Positions 18,556 through 27,459 are shown, counted from the stretch's first letter. The stretch is DNA of 64,000 bases from Acinetobacter sp. ANC 3929 (GCF_000369405.1 NZ_KB850000.1:62001-126000); one strand, 5' to 3'. Numbers and translations: made by a program. The notes: a model not told the origin generated them from the sequence alone.

Positions 18556-18952
18556 TAGACTTTCAAAAGCGACAAAAGCTTACTATGCCGCTCTCAAGCA
18601 TTTAATTAATGAAGGTAAAAGAATTAGTTTTGATGCTGTTGCACTAGAAGCAGGTCGAGGTCGAGGTGCTATTAAGGGTGATACTCCTGAGATTAGAGCA
18701 TTGAAAGAAGCTATTCTTAATGCAAAGGCAGAACAAGAATCCAAATTTAAACGGAATTCCCCACAGCATAAATTAGCGGAATCTATTCGTATAAAAGATA
18801 ATTATAGAGCTAAATATGAGGAAGTAGTACAGATTAATAATGTATTGATGGAACAACTGGCATCAACGGTTTTTGAGCTTGAAGAACTTAAACTTGAAAT
18901 GCAAAGAATATTAAGATCCAATAATAATATTATCAATATGAAAGATAGATAA
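18542..18952 (+). CDS. Small basic coiled-coil protein (TnpC-like)
   Basis: A 136-residue basic protein overlapping the TnpB-like recombinase gene by 14 bases. The N-terminal 50 residues look like a winged or helix-turn-helix segment (LINEGKRISFDAVALEAGRG, RGAIKG). The rest is a long helix with heptads (MEQLASTVFELEELKLEMQ). Tn554 has a protein of the same size and position (TnpC, 125 residues, DUF6262-like), which affects efficiency and orientation of transposition. The role here is inferred from that. It closes the recombinase operon; the 162 AT-rich bases up to the next gene probably hold the cargo promoter, but I cannot point to clear -35/-10 boxes. Confidence 0.75.
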   Translation: MQQDNRLSKATKAYYAALKHLINEGKRISFDAVALEAGRGRGAIKGDTPEIRALKEAILNAKAEQESKFKRNSPQHKLAESIRIKDNYRAKYEEVVQINNVLMEQLASTVFELEELKLEMQRILRSNNNIINMKDR

Positions 18953-19114
18953 TTTTGAATGAATTTGATTGTACCTTATGACAATAGTACGATAGTTAAA
19001 GCGTACTAATGGTTTAGCTTAAATTTATAAAAATAAAAATTTAAAAAATGCCTTGAAAAACCTATTTACAACCCATATCTTTTAGTAAGTTAAATTTTTG
19101 ATTAAGTGTAAGAA

Positions 19115-19651
19115 ATGGAAAGAATATTTCAAAATATTACTAAAGAATTTGTTAAAGAAAATTTTTCTTCTTATCAAGAAACTAAAAACTTGTGGGTAGA
19201 GGCAGGAGGCAAAGCCTCAATGATCTCGGACACTCATGATGCTAATGTTAGATGGGGTGATTTATTTCGTAAAATAGAGGCTGGTGCAGTTGAACCAATA
19301 AAATTGATTCTAGTTGCACTTGAAATTTATCCATTTAATAAAGTTTTGCTTAGTGAGCTTAAGAATCTCATATCAGACAATGTACTTGTAAATGCTAAAA
19401 GTTTTATTGATGATCAGGATCAAAGTTCTATAGCCCTTTTAAATGGAATTCCAACAGAACATGCAGCCGCAGCAGTGACAGTTGCATTAACAGAAAATAT
19501 TCAGCCAAATATCTTGGATAATAGGAATGCTGATCCTATTAGTCAGTCTTTCAAGCAATCATTTGCTAATAAGGCGGGAGAAATGATTGCTATAGCCGGG
19601 GGGGCAGCTTGGCTACAAGTAGTATCACAATTAATTTCTTCTGTATCTTGA
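19115..19651 (+). CDS. Small protein opening the GTPase operon, possible effector or adaptor
   Basis: A 178-residue protein with no recognised catalytic motif. Residues 1-95 look like a compact helical domain (ETKNLWVEAGGKASMIS, WGDLFRKIEAGAVEPIKLILVALEIYPFN, LLSELKNLI), of the size of the effector-associated (EAD) or death-like adaptor domains common in NTPase conflict systems. Residues 115-178 are Ala-rich and end in a hydrophobic stretch, AGEMIAIAGGAAWLQVVSQLI, which could associate with a membrane. Its first place, 19 bases before the next gene, fits a small effector or adaptor of the downstream GTPase system. This is inference; the family could not be named from the sequence. Confidence 0.6.
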   Translation: MERIFQNITKEFVKENFSSYQETKNLWVEAGGKASMISDTHDANVRWGDLFRKIEAGAVEPIKLILVALEIYPFNKVLLSELKNLISDNVLVNAKSFIDDQDQSSIALLNGIPTEHAAAAVTVALTENIQPNILDNRNADPISQSFKQSFANKAGEMIAIAGGAAWLQVVSQLISSVS

Positions 19652-19670
19652 AAATAAGAGAATAAAATTT

Positions 19671-20843
19671 ATGGAAATCTTGACGGTTTGTAAAAATATT
19701 TCTGAAAAAATTCAACGTGAAATTTTATTAAAATGGGTGGGGAAGAAAGAATTAACTACAGATGATACAAATATCATTGTTAGTTTTGCTAAAGATTATT
19801 CAAATCAAATCTTTTCTAAGGCACCTTCTGAATTAATTGAAATTATATTTTCAATAATTTATGTTCCGAAAGATAAGTTATTGATAGAAAAAGTAAAAAG
19901 TGAAGTTTTTGATGAGATAAGTAGTAATAACCCATTACTTTTCCAAGGAATGTCAGATTTTGGTGAGAAGCCAAAATTATTTGCTAATAATATTTTATTA
20001 TTAGCTATAACTAAGCTATTTGAGAATGAAATTCTAGAAAAAACTGATATTAGTAAACTACTCATACTCAGTGAAAGTATCAAGTTTATCAGCTTTTATA
20101 ATCCTAAAAGAAATGAAGAAAATGAATTTAGTCAAGATTTTATCGATATTCTTCTGAAGTTCCATGAAGAGATAATTTCTGAGGACTGGAAAGATGCTAA
20201 TCTAGTTGCACCTAAAATAGAAAATCTTTTTGAATTACAGGATATCGTAAATCCAGATGAGGAATCTGATGAAGGCCATCCCGTTGAACAAATTCAAAAT
20301 GAAAATATAGAAGCAAGTAGTGCAAATATCATAGAAATGTATAATGCTCTATCTTCTTTCAGAAATATCTCTAAAAATTTTTATCAACAAATAATAAATA
20401 AACAAAATCAATATGATATTGAACAGGATTTATTGTGGTGGTTAAATGTAAGCCATACAAAAAAGTATCCTAACCAAAATTTTTATTCTTACAAGCTGAT
20501 AGAAAATCCATTTTTAAGTTCTGCATTTATGGTTTTAGATTTGTGTTCAATTGAATCTTTAAACTCACCCTTAATACTACCATTACCTGATAAGGTTAAA
20601 GCCTTATTATTAGAGTCGATATATAAGTGCTTTCCAGAAGTTCTAAAAGAGAAAGTTATATTAAGCACATTCAAAGAAATCGAGAAAGACGAATTCAATG
20701 TACTACCTGAGATAGATAACATTAGATATATTCTCAGTATATTGGAAAAATTCTGTGATATAGATCTAGAAGTTTCAGTTCCAGCATTTAGTTTACAGAT
20801 GCTGTCATTAGTTCAAAGTTTAAAATTAGGGTTGGTTAAATGA
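19671..20843 (+). CDS. All-helical GTPase-associated protein (GASH-like)
   Basis: A 390-residue acidic protein predicted to be almost entirely helical, with no signal peptide, Cys cluster or nucleotide-binding motif. It carries a charged linker near residues 195-215 (EEDEGHP-type, glutamate-rich). It lies directly before and overlaps by four bases the gene for a Cys-rich double-GTPase-2-like protein. Size, all-helical character and position match the GTPase-associated system helical protein (GASH) of predicted NTP-dependent conflict systems. The family assignment relies on size, character and neighbours, because the family has no short motif to read by eye. It may be an adaptor between the GTPases and the effector. 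Confidence 0.65.
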   Translation: MEILTVCKNISEKIQREILLKWVGKKELTTDDTNIIVSFAKDYSNQIFSKAPSELIEIIFSIIYVPKDKLLIEKVKSEVFDEISSNNPLLFQGMSDFGEKPKLFANNILLLAITKLFENEILEKTDISKLLILSESIKFISFYNPKRNEENEFSQDFIDILLKFHEEIISEDWKDANLVAPKIENLFELQDIVNPDEESDEGHPVEQIQNENIEASSANIIEMYNALSSFRNISKNFYQQIINKQNQYDIEQDLLWWLNVSHTKKYPNQNFYSYKLIENPFLSSAFMVLDLCSIESLNSPLILPLPDKVKALLLESIYKCFPEVLKEKVILSTFKEIEKDEFNVLPEIDNIRYILSILEKFCDIDLEVSVPAFSLQMLSLVQSLKLGLVK

Positions 20844-21853
20844 CATTATATACGTGTAAAAACCCTGACTGCCCTGTAAAAAATTCATGTGAGGACATAC
20901 CTCCATGTCATATAGGAAACACGCATGAAGATTGTGAGGATTTCTATGAAGTATCAAATGATGAAAACATAGAGGAAAATGAAGATAGTCAATCTAAGGA
21001 TATTGATCTTAAAGAGATTTTAGTATGCAATACTCATATTAACTATGATCAAATTAAGTTTTTTAGCCTTGAGGCTGAGCCAAGTATTGCAACATTCATA
21101 GGTTTACCAAATGTGGGTAAGACTAGTTTATTAACTTCAATAATTTATGCATTGCGAATGGGAAATGAAGCTGATCTAGGATTTATGGGATCGTCCACGT
21201 TAAATGCATGGAATCAATTAATAGACTTAACACACTATGCCCATGGTGAGACACCACAGCATCCTGAAAGGACAATTGATAGGCCTGGAACCCGATATTT
21301 ACATCTTCTAGCAAAACACAATGGAAAAGGTTCAGATCTTTTTCTTGGTGATACAGCTGGAGAAATCTTTTCTAGCCTAATTGGCAATCCTGATGAGCAA
21401 AGTCAGGAATATCAACGTATTGTTCAGTGGATTACAGAAGCAAAAATACTACTGATTTGCTTAGATAGCTCAGAATACTACACGGATATGTTATGGCTTT
21501 CAAAAGATAATCATACAATATTTATAGATAGAGTTTCAGAAATAATTGCAAAATACAACCCTAATGTTGATATTATATTCATTGAAACTAAATATGATCT
21601 TGTCCAAAATAATAAAAAAGTTTATCAATATCATGAACAAGTGAATCAATATTTTTTCGATAGATTCAAAAATATATTAAAACACATTAAGACTATAAGT
21701 ATTACGGCAAAACAAGGTGAGTTTCCTGTAGGGGTTGGTGAAATAGTAACCACATGTTTGGCTGCGCAAACAGGGAAAAATACCCACGAAGATTTAAATC
21801 TTGTTAAATATAATGTTCAAGATGTTTATTCAGAATTAAAAGAGTGGATTTAA
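20840..21853 (+). CDS. GTPase with N-terminal Cys cluster (DO-GTPase2-like)
   Basis: A 337-residue protein. Residues 1-36 contain a Cys-rich finger (TCKNPDCPVKNSCE, PPCH, HEDC), followed by an acidic linker to about residue 60. The GTPase domain has the P-loop GLPNVGKTS (about residues 91-99), the G3-like box FLGDTAGE (Walker B Asp), and a G4-like box ETKYDL (T/NKxD variant) in a hydrophobic strand IIFIETKYDL. The finger plus GTPase layout is that of the double-GTPase 2 family. ATGs and stops of three successive genes overlap (20840/20843, 21853/21853), so the GTPases are made together. The protein probably senses or transduces an invasion signal by GTP switching. Confidence 0.82.
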   Translation: MTLYTCKNPDCPVKNSCEDIPPCHIGNTHEDCEDFYEVSNDENIEENEDSQSKDIDLKEILVCNTHINYDQIKFFSLEAEPSIATFIGLPNVGKTSLLTSIIYALRMGNEADLGFMGSSTLNAWNQLIDLTHYAHGETPQHPERTIDRPGTRYLHLLAKHNGKGSDLFLGDTAGEIFSSLIGNPDEQSQEYQRIVQWITEAKILLICLDSSEYYTDMLWLSKDNHTIFIDRVSEIIAKYNPNVDIIFIETKYDLVQNNKKVYQYHEQVNQYFFDRFKNILKHIKTISITAKQGEFPVGVGEIVTTCLAAQTGKNTHEDLNLVKYNVQDVYSELKEWI

Positions 21854-22722
21854 TGAAATATGAAATTCTAATTTTAGGCGAACCTGCATCTGGAAAGTCA
21901 AATTTTCTTAGAATGTTGGCCTATAAGTGGACTTTAGCTGATTCAGCAGTAAAACAAATTAAAACACCAAGTATGCTTCTAGATCAAGATATATTTGAGG
22001 GTTTTGTAGTAGATAGAACTCAAAGTGACTATAAAAGCGGTACTTGGGATTTAAAATTTGAAAACCAAGAAATTAATATTGAATTACCAGAATACAATGG
22101 CGAGGAATTTTTAGATATTACTCAACATGCAAATTGGACGATAGAGTGGAATGAACGAATCATAAATTCAAAAGGAATTGTTTTAATGATTCCAGTTGAT
22201 AAAGATGAAGTTTATGATTTAGCAAAACCATGCGAGCAGCAGGTTGAAACTAAAAAATTTGAAAAAAAGGATGCTGAAAATATAGTAGGTAGTGATTTTA
22301 ATTATATTAGATTTTTTCAACAAGTAGCTTTGCTTAAAAAAATATCAAGAAAAGAAGTAAAAAAAATCCCATTAGTCATAATCATGAATTTTTGGGATAA
22401 ACTAGATAAAACTAGCATAAATATTACACCCGAAGATCGGTTGGAAAGCGTATTACCATGGTTTTATAATTTTATTATGAGTAATTGGGATAAGGAGTAT
22501 ATTCAGGTTTATGGCGCTAGTCCATTGGGTAGTTTAGCAGAGAGTTTACGTGTTAGAGATAAGTATCCCGAAGACCCTTCAAAGAAGATTTCAGACGCAA
22601 GACAGAAGTTTTTAAGAAACTTACAGAAACAGTCATGGGTAGTTACGAATGATAACCCGACTATTAAAAATTATGACCTAAGTATTCCATTTATTTGGAT
22701 GTTTAAAAGACTTGGTAATTAA
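21853..22722 (+). CDS. Second GTPase of the pair (DO-GTPase1-like)
   Basis: I chose the ATG at 21853, which overlaps the preceding stop (TAATG), over the GTG at 21844; this gives 289 residues. The P-loop GEPASGKSN begins at residue 8. Where canonical GTPases have DxxG there is LPEYNGEEF (E-x-x-G). The G4-like box is LVIIMNFWDKLD, an NKxD variant. These deviations suit the double-GTPase 1 family, which occurs only next to DO-GTPase2 partners. The P-loop differs from that of the neighbour (GEPASGKS against GLPNVGKTS), so this is a heterologous pair and not a recent duplication. Confidence 0.82.
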   Translation: MKYEILILGEPASGKSNFLRMLAYKWTLADSAVKQIKTPSMLLDQDIFEGFVVDRTQSDYKSGTWDLKFENQEINIELPEYNGEEFLDITQHANWTIEWNERIINSKGIVLMIPVDKDEVYDLAKPCEQQVETKKFEKKDAENIVGSDFNYIRFFQQVALLKKISRKEVKKIPLVIIMNFWDKLDKTSINITPEDRLESVLPWFYNFIMSNWDKEYIQVYGASPLGSLAESLRVRDKYPEDPSKKISDARQKFLRNLQKQSWVVTNDNPTIKNYDLSIPFIWMFKRLGN

Positions 22723-22723
22723 G

Positions 22724-25390
22724 ATGTATTTAGACTGGGCATGTATTTATTCTGATGACAGTGCTAGAATTAAAGGACATCAGTATAGAAATAGTTCTTT
22801 AATTTTAGAGCAAAAGCAGAAAACTGATCTAAAAAACTTTTTCTATATTCCTAGTAATTTTCCTAAGATACCTTTAATTAGTGGTAAATGGTTTGACTCA
22901 CTGAATAAATTTGCTATTGGATGTACTCAGATATTACCAGTCGATGGACGTACAAGTTATATAACTTTCATGATATTTTTAGATAGTGAAAATATAGAAA
23001 AAATAAATGACATTTCCTGTATCTTAAAATTTCTTACTCAAGATGCCATTTACCTAAGAGAAGTTTCTGATGCTAAACAGCCTTCCCCGATTTTTGTAAA
23101 TGATTCAAATTTTTCATTTTTAGATGAACATTCTAGGAGTGAATTAATTCTTAAGTCAAAAAATATTATTTCAACTATATGTGATGTTTACTCTAAAAAG
23201 CGTTCTAATATAATACCTATAGCTGTTGATGAGGTGGAAACCTTAATTGAATATACAGCTCTTTTGAATGAAATTTGGATGAAACTTCTTCCAACTGTAA
23301 GAAAAGATTTTAGTTGGGTAGGTTTGATTAAGTATATTGATATTTCTTTTAAAGAAGTAACTAGATTTATTTTTACAGAAAATTTCACTTCGCAATGGGA
23401 AACGAATATAAGACTGGGGAAAGTATTACCGTTAGGTAGTAATAAAGACAATCAGTTTTCTATTAATTATTTTAATTCATTTGAAAATTTATCTGTTGGT
23501 AATCCTAATGTGATTTTTAGAGATTTTAATGGGAGTTTGAATGAATTTCATCTCTTATCTAGTTTTCTCAATAGTTTAAGTGTTGCTGATAGTGGTAATG
23601 AGGTTAATGTTAGGATAATTAATCTTATGAGCGCACTCTATTATATAAATGAATTATTTTGCGATAATTATATTTCAAAACATTTCTTTGATATCCAGTA
23701 TGAAATTATTTCTGAAAAATTGTTGCAGGAGATTAAGCATGCAACCAACTTTTTTGAATTACAAAGGATTTTTGCTGATAAAAATAAATTGATTGATAAT
23801 CAAGTCATACAGTCTCTAAAGGTGAAAATTAAAGAGTTAGTCTCTAAAGGGCAGAGTTTTAATAAGTCGATTTTGGCTCATGCTATGAAATTCTCATGGG
23901 TGAGAGAAATTATTGTTGATATTGTTAATGATTTAGACTTGAGTCAAAAAGATTGTATTTATTCTTTGATTCTAACTCTCTATCAAGACTTAAGTGATGA
24001 TAGATTAACTTTTTGGTTTAGCTTTTTATCTCCATTTAGAGAGAAAGTTTTAGATAGCTTAATTGAAAATGTGACTCTATATCCTAAAAAATTAAAGTTA
24101 GATGAGTTATTGTTTTTAAAAGATGTTTTCTATAAAAATAATTGGTCTGAGTTTAGTTTAATTTTTTCTATACTATTGGTTCATCATAATGCGGATGGTT
24201 ATCAAATTGAGCTGCCTTTTATTCTAGACGAAATATATGAAAATGAAGAAAATATTGATAGGTTTAAGGGGATTATTCGAAGTACTTGGGGGACAAGTAA
24301 ATTTATTAGCTTATATTTGAATTTTTTAAAAGATGATGCAGAAAAAGACTATCTCATCTTTGTTGAGTCATTTTGGGAATTTTTAATAGAGAATTTATCA
24401 CACTTGTCTAAAGAGCCTCTATGTCACTTTGTCTTAAAATTATGGCTAATTATTCTGCCAAAATTATCTGCTGATGAAAAAAATGAAGTATTCGACCAAA
24501 ACTTTTTTGATAGAATCTTGTTTTATATAATAAATGAAAATTTTATTGAATATGTTTCTGTTTTTTTAATTAATTTGGCTAATGTTTCTGGACTTCATTT
24601 ATACAATTTAAGTAGTAGAAATCGAAAGTTAATTTGGAGTAAAAGCGGCTCTAAAAATTATCTTAAATCCACCTCAATTGCTTGTATTCAAAGCAATAAA
24701 CCTATTGCTGAAATTGAAGATGTACTTTTTTATGAGATAGATAACTATTTGTATAAAGATTCATCTATTGCTATTAGTAGTTCTTTAGTGAATTACTTGA
24801 AAAATCCACCAACCATTTATTCTCTAAAACATGAAGTAGTCTTACATAGACTTTCATCGTATATGTCTAAAGTAGAGATGGAGATGTATGTTCAAAATGT
24901 TAAGAAAAAGCCGAATATCTTCAAAGAGTTGATTAGTGCATTTAAAGCAAGTAAAAAAGATAAATATAAGAAAATATTACCTTATCATAGTGTTACCTTT
25001 CTCAATCATATGAATTTTGAGGATAAGTTGGAAGCATGTTATCCAGATGGTATGGTTGATATAAATGTCGGTTATTCTGAATGGAAAAATACATTTCAGA
25101 GTTGTTTAATTCGTATAACTAGTTCTAAGTTAGATTTAGAGATCATTTGTAGTGAATGTAATTTAGATTATAAAAGGTTTCCAAATGGCGATACTATTGG
25201 AAATTTTGCAGCAATGATTGTTAATCAAGTTTTTGATCAAAAACGTATTAATGGTATGCTTTTTATCGAATGTGTCCAAAGGCATTTTGGTATCAATAAG
25301 GCCTATGATTATTCAAGTGCATCAAGTCAATATAAGCTATTCGTTATGCTGAAAGCTTATTTTGAATTGAAGTTTTATAACAAAATTTAA
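22724..25390 (+). CDS. Large GTPase-associated protein (GAP1-like)
   Basis: An 888-residue protein from the ATG at 22724, one base after the preceding stop; the upstream in-frame TTG at 22712 is less likely. The opening 130 residues (MYLDWACIYSDDSARIKGHQ, then beta-rich segments such as TSYITFMIFLDSENI) look like a GAP1 N-terminal domain. The remainder is a long, mostly helical middle and C-terminal region without catalytic motifs. Position after DO-GTPase1, and size, match GTPase-associated protein 1. These proteins are thought to act with the two GTPases as the scaffold or sensor in a predicted immune system. The gene is among the most AT-rich in the window. It ends the cargo operon. Confidence 0.75.
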   Translation: MYLDWACIYSDDSARIKGHQYRNSSLILEQKQKTDLKNFFYIPSNFPKIPLISGKWFDSLNKFAIGCTQILPVDGRTSYITFMIFLDSENIEKINDISCILKFLTQDAIYLREVSDAKQPSPIFVNDSNFSFLDEHSRSELILKSKNIISTICDVYSKKRSNIIPIAVDEVETLIEYTALLNEIWMKLLPTVRKDFSWVGLIKYIDISFKEVTRFIFTENFTSQWETNIRLGKVLPLGSNKDNQFSINYFNSFENLSVGNPNVIFRDFNGSLNEFHLLSSFLNSLSVADSGNEVNVRIINLMSALYYINELFCDNYISKHFFDIQYEIISEKLLQEIKHATNFFELQRIFADKNKLIDNQVIQSLKVKIKELVSKGQSFNKSILAHAMKFSWVREIIVDIVNDLDLSQKDCIYSLILTLYQDLSDDRLTFWFSFLSPFREKVLDSLIENVTLYPKKLKLDELLFLKDVFYKNNWSEFSLIFSILLVHHNADGYQIELPFILDEIYENEENIDRFKGIIRSTWGTSKFISLYLNFLKDDAEKDYLIFVESFWEFLIENLSHLSKEPLCHFVLKLWLIILPKLSADEKNEVFDQNFFDRILFYIINENFIEYVSVFLINLANVSGLHLYNLSSRNRKLIWSKSGSKNYLKSTSIACIQSNKPIAEIEDVLFYEIDNYLYKDSSIAISSSLVNYLKNPPTIYSLKHEVVLHRLSSYMSKVEMEMYVQNVKKKPNIFKELISAFKASKKDKYKKILPYHSVTFLNHMNFEDKLEACYPDGMVDINVGYSEWKNTFQSCLIRITSSKLDLEIICSECNLDYKRFPNGDTIGNFAAMIVNQVFDQKRINGMLFIECVQRHFGINKAYDYSSASSQYKLFVMLKAYFELKFYNKI

Positions 25391-25496
25391 CTTTAATTAT
25401 CCTTTATGGTTCGCAAAAATTGTAAGACTGTAATCAAGCCTCTCATGCTTTGAACTTGCACAATTGGAATCTCTCTAGTCGCTTTTTTTATAGGAA

Positions 25497-25905
25497 TTAA
25501 TGAAGTGATGAATCCACTCTGAATTCCCACCACTTAGCACATATACTGTGTGATAAACACGGATTAGAATAAGACCATCCCACCTTGCTTAGATGTAGGG
25601 TCACAAGTACAGGATTGACCTTTAAGCGGCTAATCGAGATACGATGCACCTTAATCACCGATGCAATCTGTGCCTGTTTCAGACCGAGCTGATCAGCAGT
25701 GCTAAGTAAAGCTTTTGCCACTATCACTTTTGGGTCTACATTTGACTGGGTAATATTCATCTTCATAAGCTTCAATCAGTGCGACTAAAGTCTCCATTTC
25801 ATCAGCTTCAGGTGTACCTTTATCTGCTTGAAAAATACTTTCTAAGCGAATAAAAGCATTAGTAAGATCATCATCATTTCTAATGAATTTAATATTCACT
25901 GACAT
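25497..25905 (-). pseudogene. Fused remnants of two antitoxin-type genes
   Basis: Two overlapping frames hold pieces of two different antitoxins. 25702-25905 encodes the N terminus of a HigA/COG5499-type antitoxin (LESIFQADKGTPEADEMETL, LIEAYEDEYYP) but loses its helix-turn-helix half. 25497-25775, in another frame, encodes the N-terminal HTH of a MbcA/ParS/Xre-type antitoxin (DPKVIVAKALLSTADQLGLK, QAQIASVIKVHRISISRLK), after which the match ends abruptly. Neither a full antitoxin nor a toxin gene (higB or RES) is present. This looks like a recombination scar left by turnover of toxin-antitoxin cargo at the right side of the element. Confidence 0.55.
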
Positions 25906-25996
25906 ATCCTAATTCGTAAAATATCCTCCAATTCCTAATATCCAGAAATAGGAGGATAGGCATTAATATAACCACAATATTATAAGATTATTATTT

Positions 25997-26101
25997 CTAT
26001 TTTGTATAATAATCCTCACCATGCAGATTATAGTCATAACGTGAAGTTCGATTGACCTTGATAATACAGCTATTATCGTTCACCCGAACCGCAACATCCC
26101 G
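25997..26101 (-). pseudogene. C-terminal fragment of an unidentified gene
   Basis: After a stop at 26102-26104, the minus strand reads RDVAVRVNDNSCIIKVNRTS and continues to YDYNLHGEDYYTK before a TAG at 25997-25999. This short stretch has normal protein composition and ends like a real C terminus. No start codon or upstream continuation was found in any frame. It is probably the tail of a deleted cargo gene. It lies in the 262-base gap between the antitoxin remnants and the membrane protein; I see nothing else there. Confidence 0.35.
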
Positions 26102-26167
26102 TCATGTGGACAGATGGCATAATTTTTTTTTGAAATCATCTCGCTTTTACTACCTTTCTAATATTTG

Positions 26168-26788
26168 TTATTGATAATGATCAGCCGAGAGTAACTGGCG
26201 GATTTCACTTGCCATTTGAGGACTACGCCACGGGAATAGCACTTTTAGGCTATAGTTAGGTTTGAATTGATCTCTTGTCCCTATATTGACTTGGAACTCC
26301 CGCTTCATCGGTGTTCTATGCTCACGCTGATTAATATGTGTTCCCATCATCGGGTTACTAATCACTGTAGTTGTGGTTCTGAAGCGATCTTCGACCAAAT
26401 TGTAATGGCCTACAGAGGTAATATAGTCAAAAGGATATTTGACTAGGCGTTGATCGGGCTGATCAAACAGGATGATGGTCTTATCCTGACTGTTAATCCA
26501 GACTCCACGATTTTGATAATTAAAGGTTTCACCCTGACGTTTCAGTTGTTCGGTCATCCCATCAAAGTAGGTATTTCCGTATTGATATAGGTAGTAAATG
26601 ATCACAAACCAGAATAGATCAAAGCCAAAGAAGATATAGGCGAAAGCGCCAAAGGAAAAAATTTTGGCGACAATGAGAAAAATCACAATTGGCAAGACCA
26701 CACATTTTAAAAATAATTTGGATTTTTTTGGGTAGTTTTCGATTGGAATGATTTTTGGTTTCGTTAATTCAGTCATAGTTATTCCCAC
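26168..26788 (-). CDS. Membrane protein of unknown function
   Basis: A 206-residue protein starting at 26788 or, four codons in, at 26776 (MTELTKPK). Two adjacent hydrophobic helices lie at about residues 27-46 and 53-68. They are followed by a soluble domain of about 130 residues with YFDGMTEQLKRQGETFNYQN, TTTVISNPMMGTHINQREHR and a C-terminal IRQLLSADHY. No known family was recognised. The base composition is nearer to the chromosome than to the AT-rich GTPase operon, so it may have been picked up separately. It is encoded on the opposite strand to the recombinases and the GTPase system, within the mobile element. Confidence 0.65.
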   Translation of the reverse strand: MGITMTELTKPKIIPIENYPKKSKLFLKCVVLPIVIFLIVAKIFSFGAFAYIFFGFDLFWFVIIYYLYQYGNTYFDGMTEQLKRQGETFNYQNRGVWINSQDKTIILFDQPDQRLVKYPFDYITSVGHYNLVEDRFRTTTTVISNPMMGTHINQREHRTPMKREFQVNIGTRDQFKPNYSLKVLFPWRSPQMASEIRQLLSADHYQ

Positions 26789-26924
26789 ACATGTGTTTAA
26801 TGTAATACTTCACAATCACAAGGGGACAAAAAGGTATATTTTTATAGGCGTGACTTAGCCATCCACCTTATAGATTGTTTTGTATAAAAATTTTGTCTAA
26901 TACAGTTAATTGAGAATTAGCTCT

Positions 26925-27200
26925 TTATTCCTCGTTGGCTGAAATAACGAGACCGAGCAGGTGGTGGGACACAAATGAGAAAAGATGAATGACACATGAT
27001 AAATTCCTATATGCGAATAAAGTTTCTACCACATCACTGTCAAATGATGGTGGTAGAACAAAGAGGGGGTTGACAGACTGGGCATATAGAACCAGCACGC
27101 ACGAAGCGTCCCCCTCTCGTTCTACCGCAAAGGGGGAACACGAGGGTTTCGCACATAACCCACACTTAGCAAAGTGTGAATCTGGTACGCTATACGCCAC
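26925..27200 (-). CDS. Possible Ash-like small protein of phage-satellite type
   Basis: A 91-codon frame (SVPDSHFAKCGLCAKPSCSP, FAVEREGDASCVLVLYAQSV, NPLFVLPPSFDSDVVETLFAYR). It resembles the Ash-type sequence stretches that precede small control genes in P4-like satellites, but the resemblance is from memory of composition and phrase structure. Some of this frame may be structured DNA and not a gene. It sits in a 657-base stretch (26789-27446) that is otherwise without genes and becomes very AT-rich toward the element end. Confidence 0.3.
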   Translation of the reverse strand: MAYSVPDSHFAKCGLCAKPSCSPFAVEREGDASCVLVLYAQSVNPLFVLPPSFDSDVVETLFAYRNLSCVIHLFSFVSHHLLGLVISANEE

Positions 27201-27359
27201 GGCCTGTCAAAACCGACTGACAATTTAGGTCAGCAACGGAATGATAGTTTTAAGCAGCCGTCCAGTCAAATATTTTGCTAATTTAAAGGCTAAAATTTGG
27301 GAATTTAAAAACATATATGGAATTTTATAGTTGTTTTTTTGATCAAAATGTCGATATTC

Positions 27360-27459
27360 ATTCTATATTTTTAATCCATATGTGGAATTTATAATAAATG
27401 AATTTATTTTAAAATAATCAATTGTTTGCGTATTTATTCTATATTTTAAAGTATTGAGT
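27360..27459. repeat. Right end of the element: direct repeats and terminal inverted repeat
   Basis: ATTCTATATTTT followed by (T)AA occurs at 27360-27374 and again at 27436-27450, 76 bases apart, inside very AT-rich DNA. TAAAGTATTGAGT (27447-27459) is the inverted partner of the left-end sequence at 13099-13111. The next seven bases, GCTGCGC, precede the restored host sequence. Confidence 0.55.

Noticed and set aside
26989..27228. A plus-strand frame in the element right end
   Set aside because: It overlaps the Ash-like minus-strand frame, has no recognisable motif and no good ribosome binding site.
13099..27459. An IS or DDE transposon
   Set aside because: No DDE transposase gene is present, and no target-site duplication flanks the insertion: the host gene is restored without a repeated segment. 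The recombinases are of the tyrosine type.
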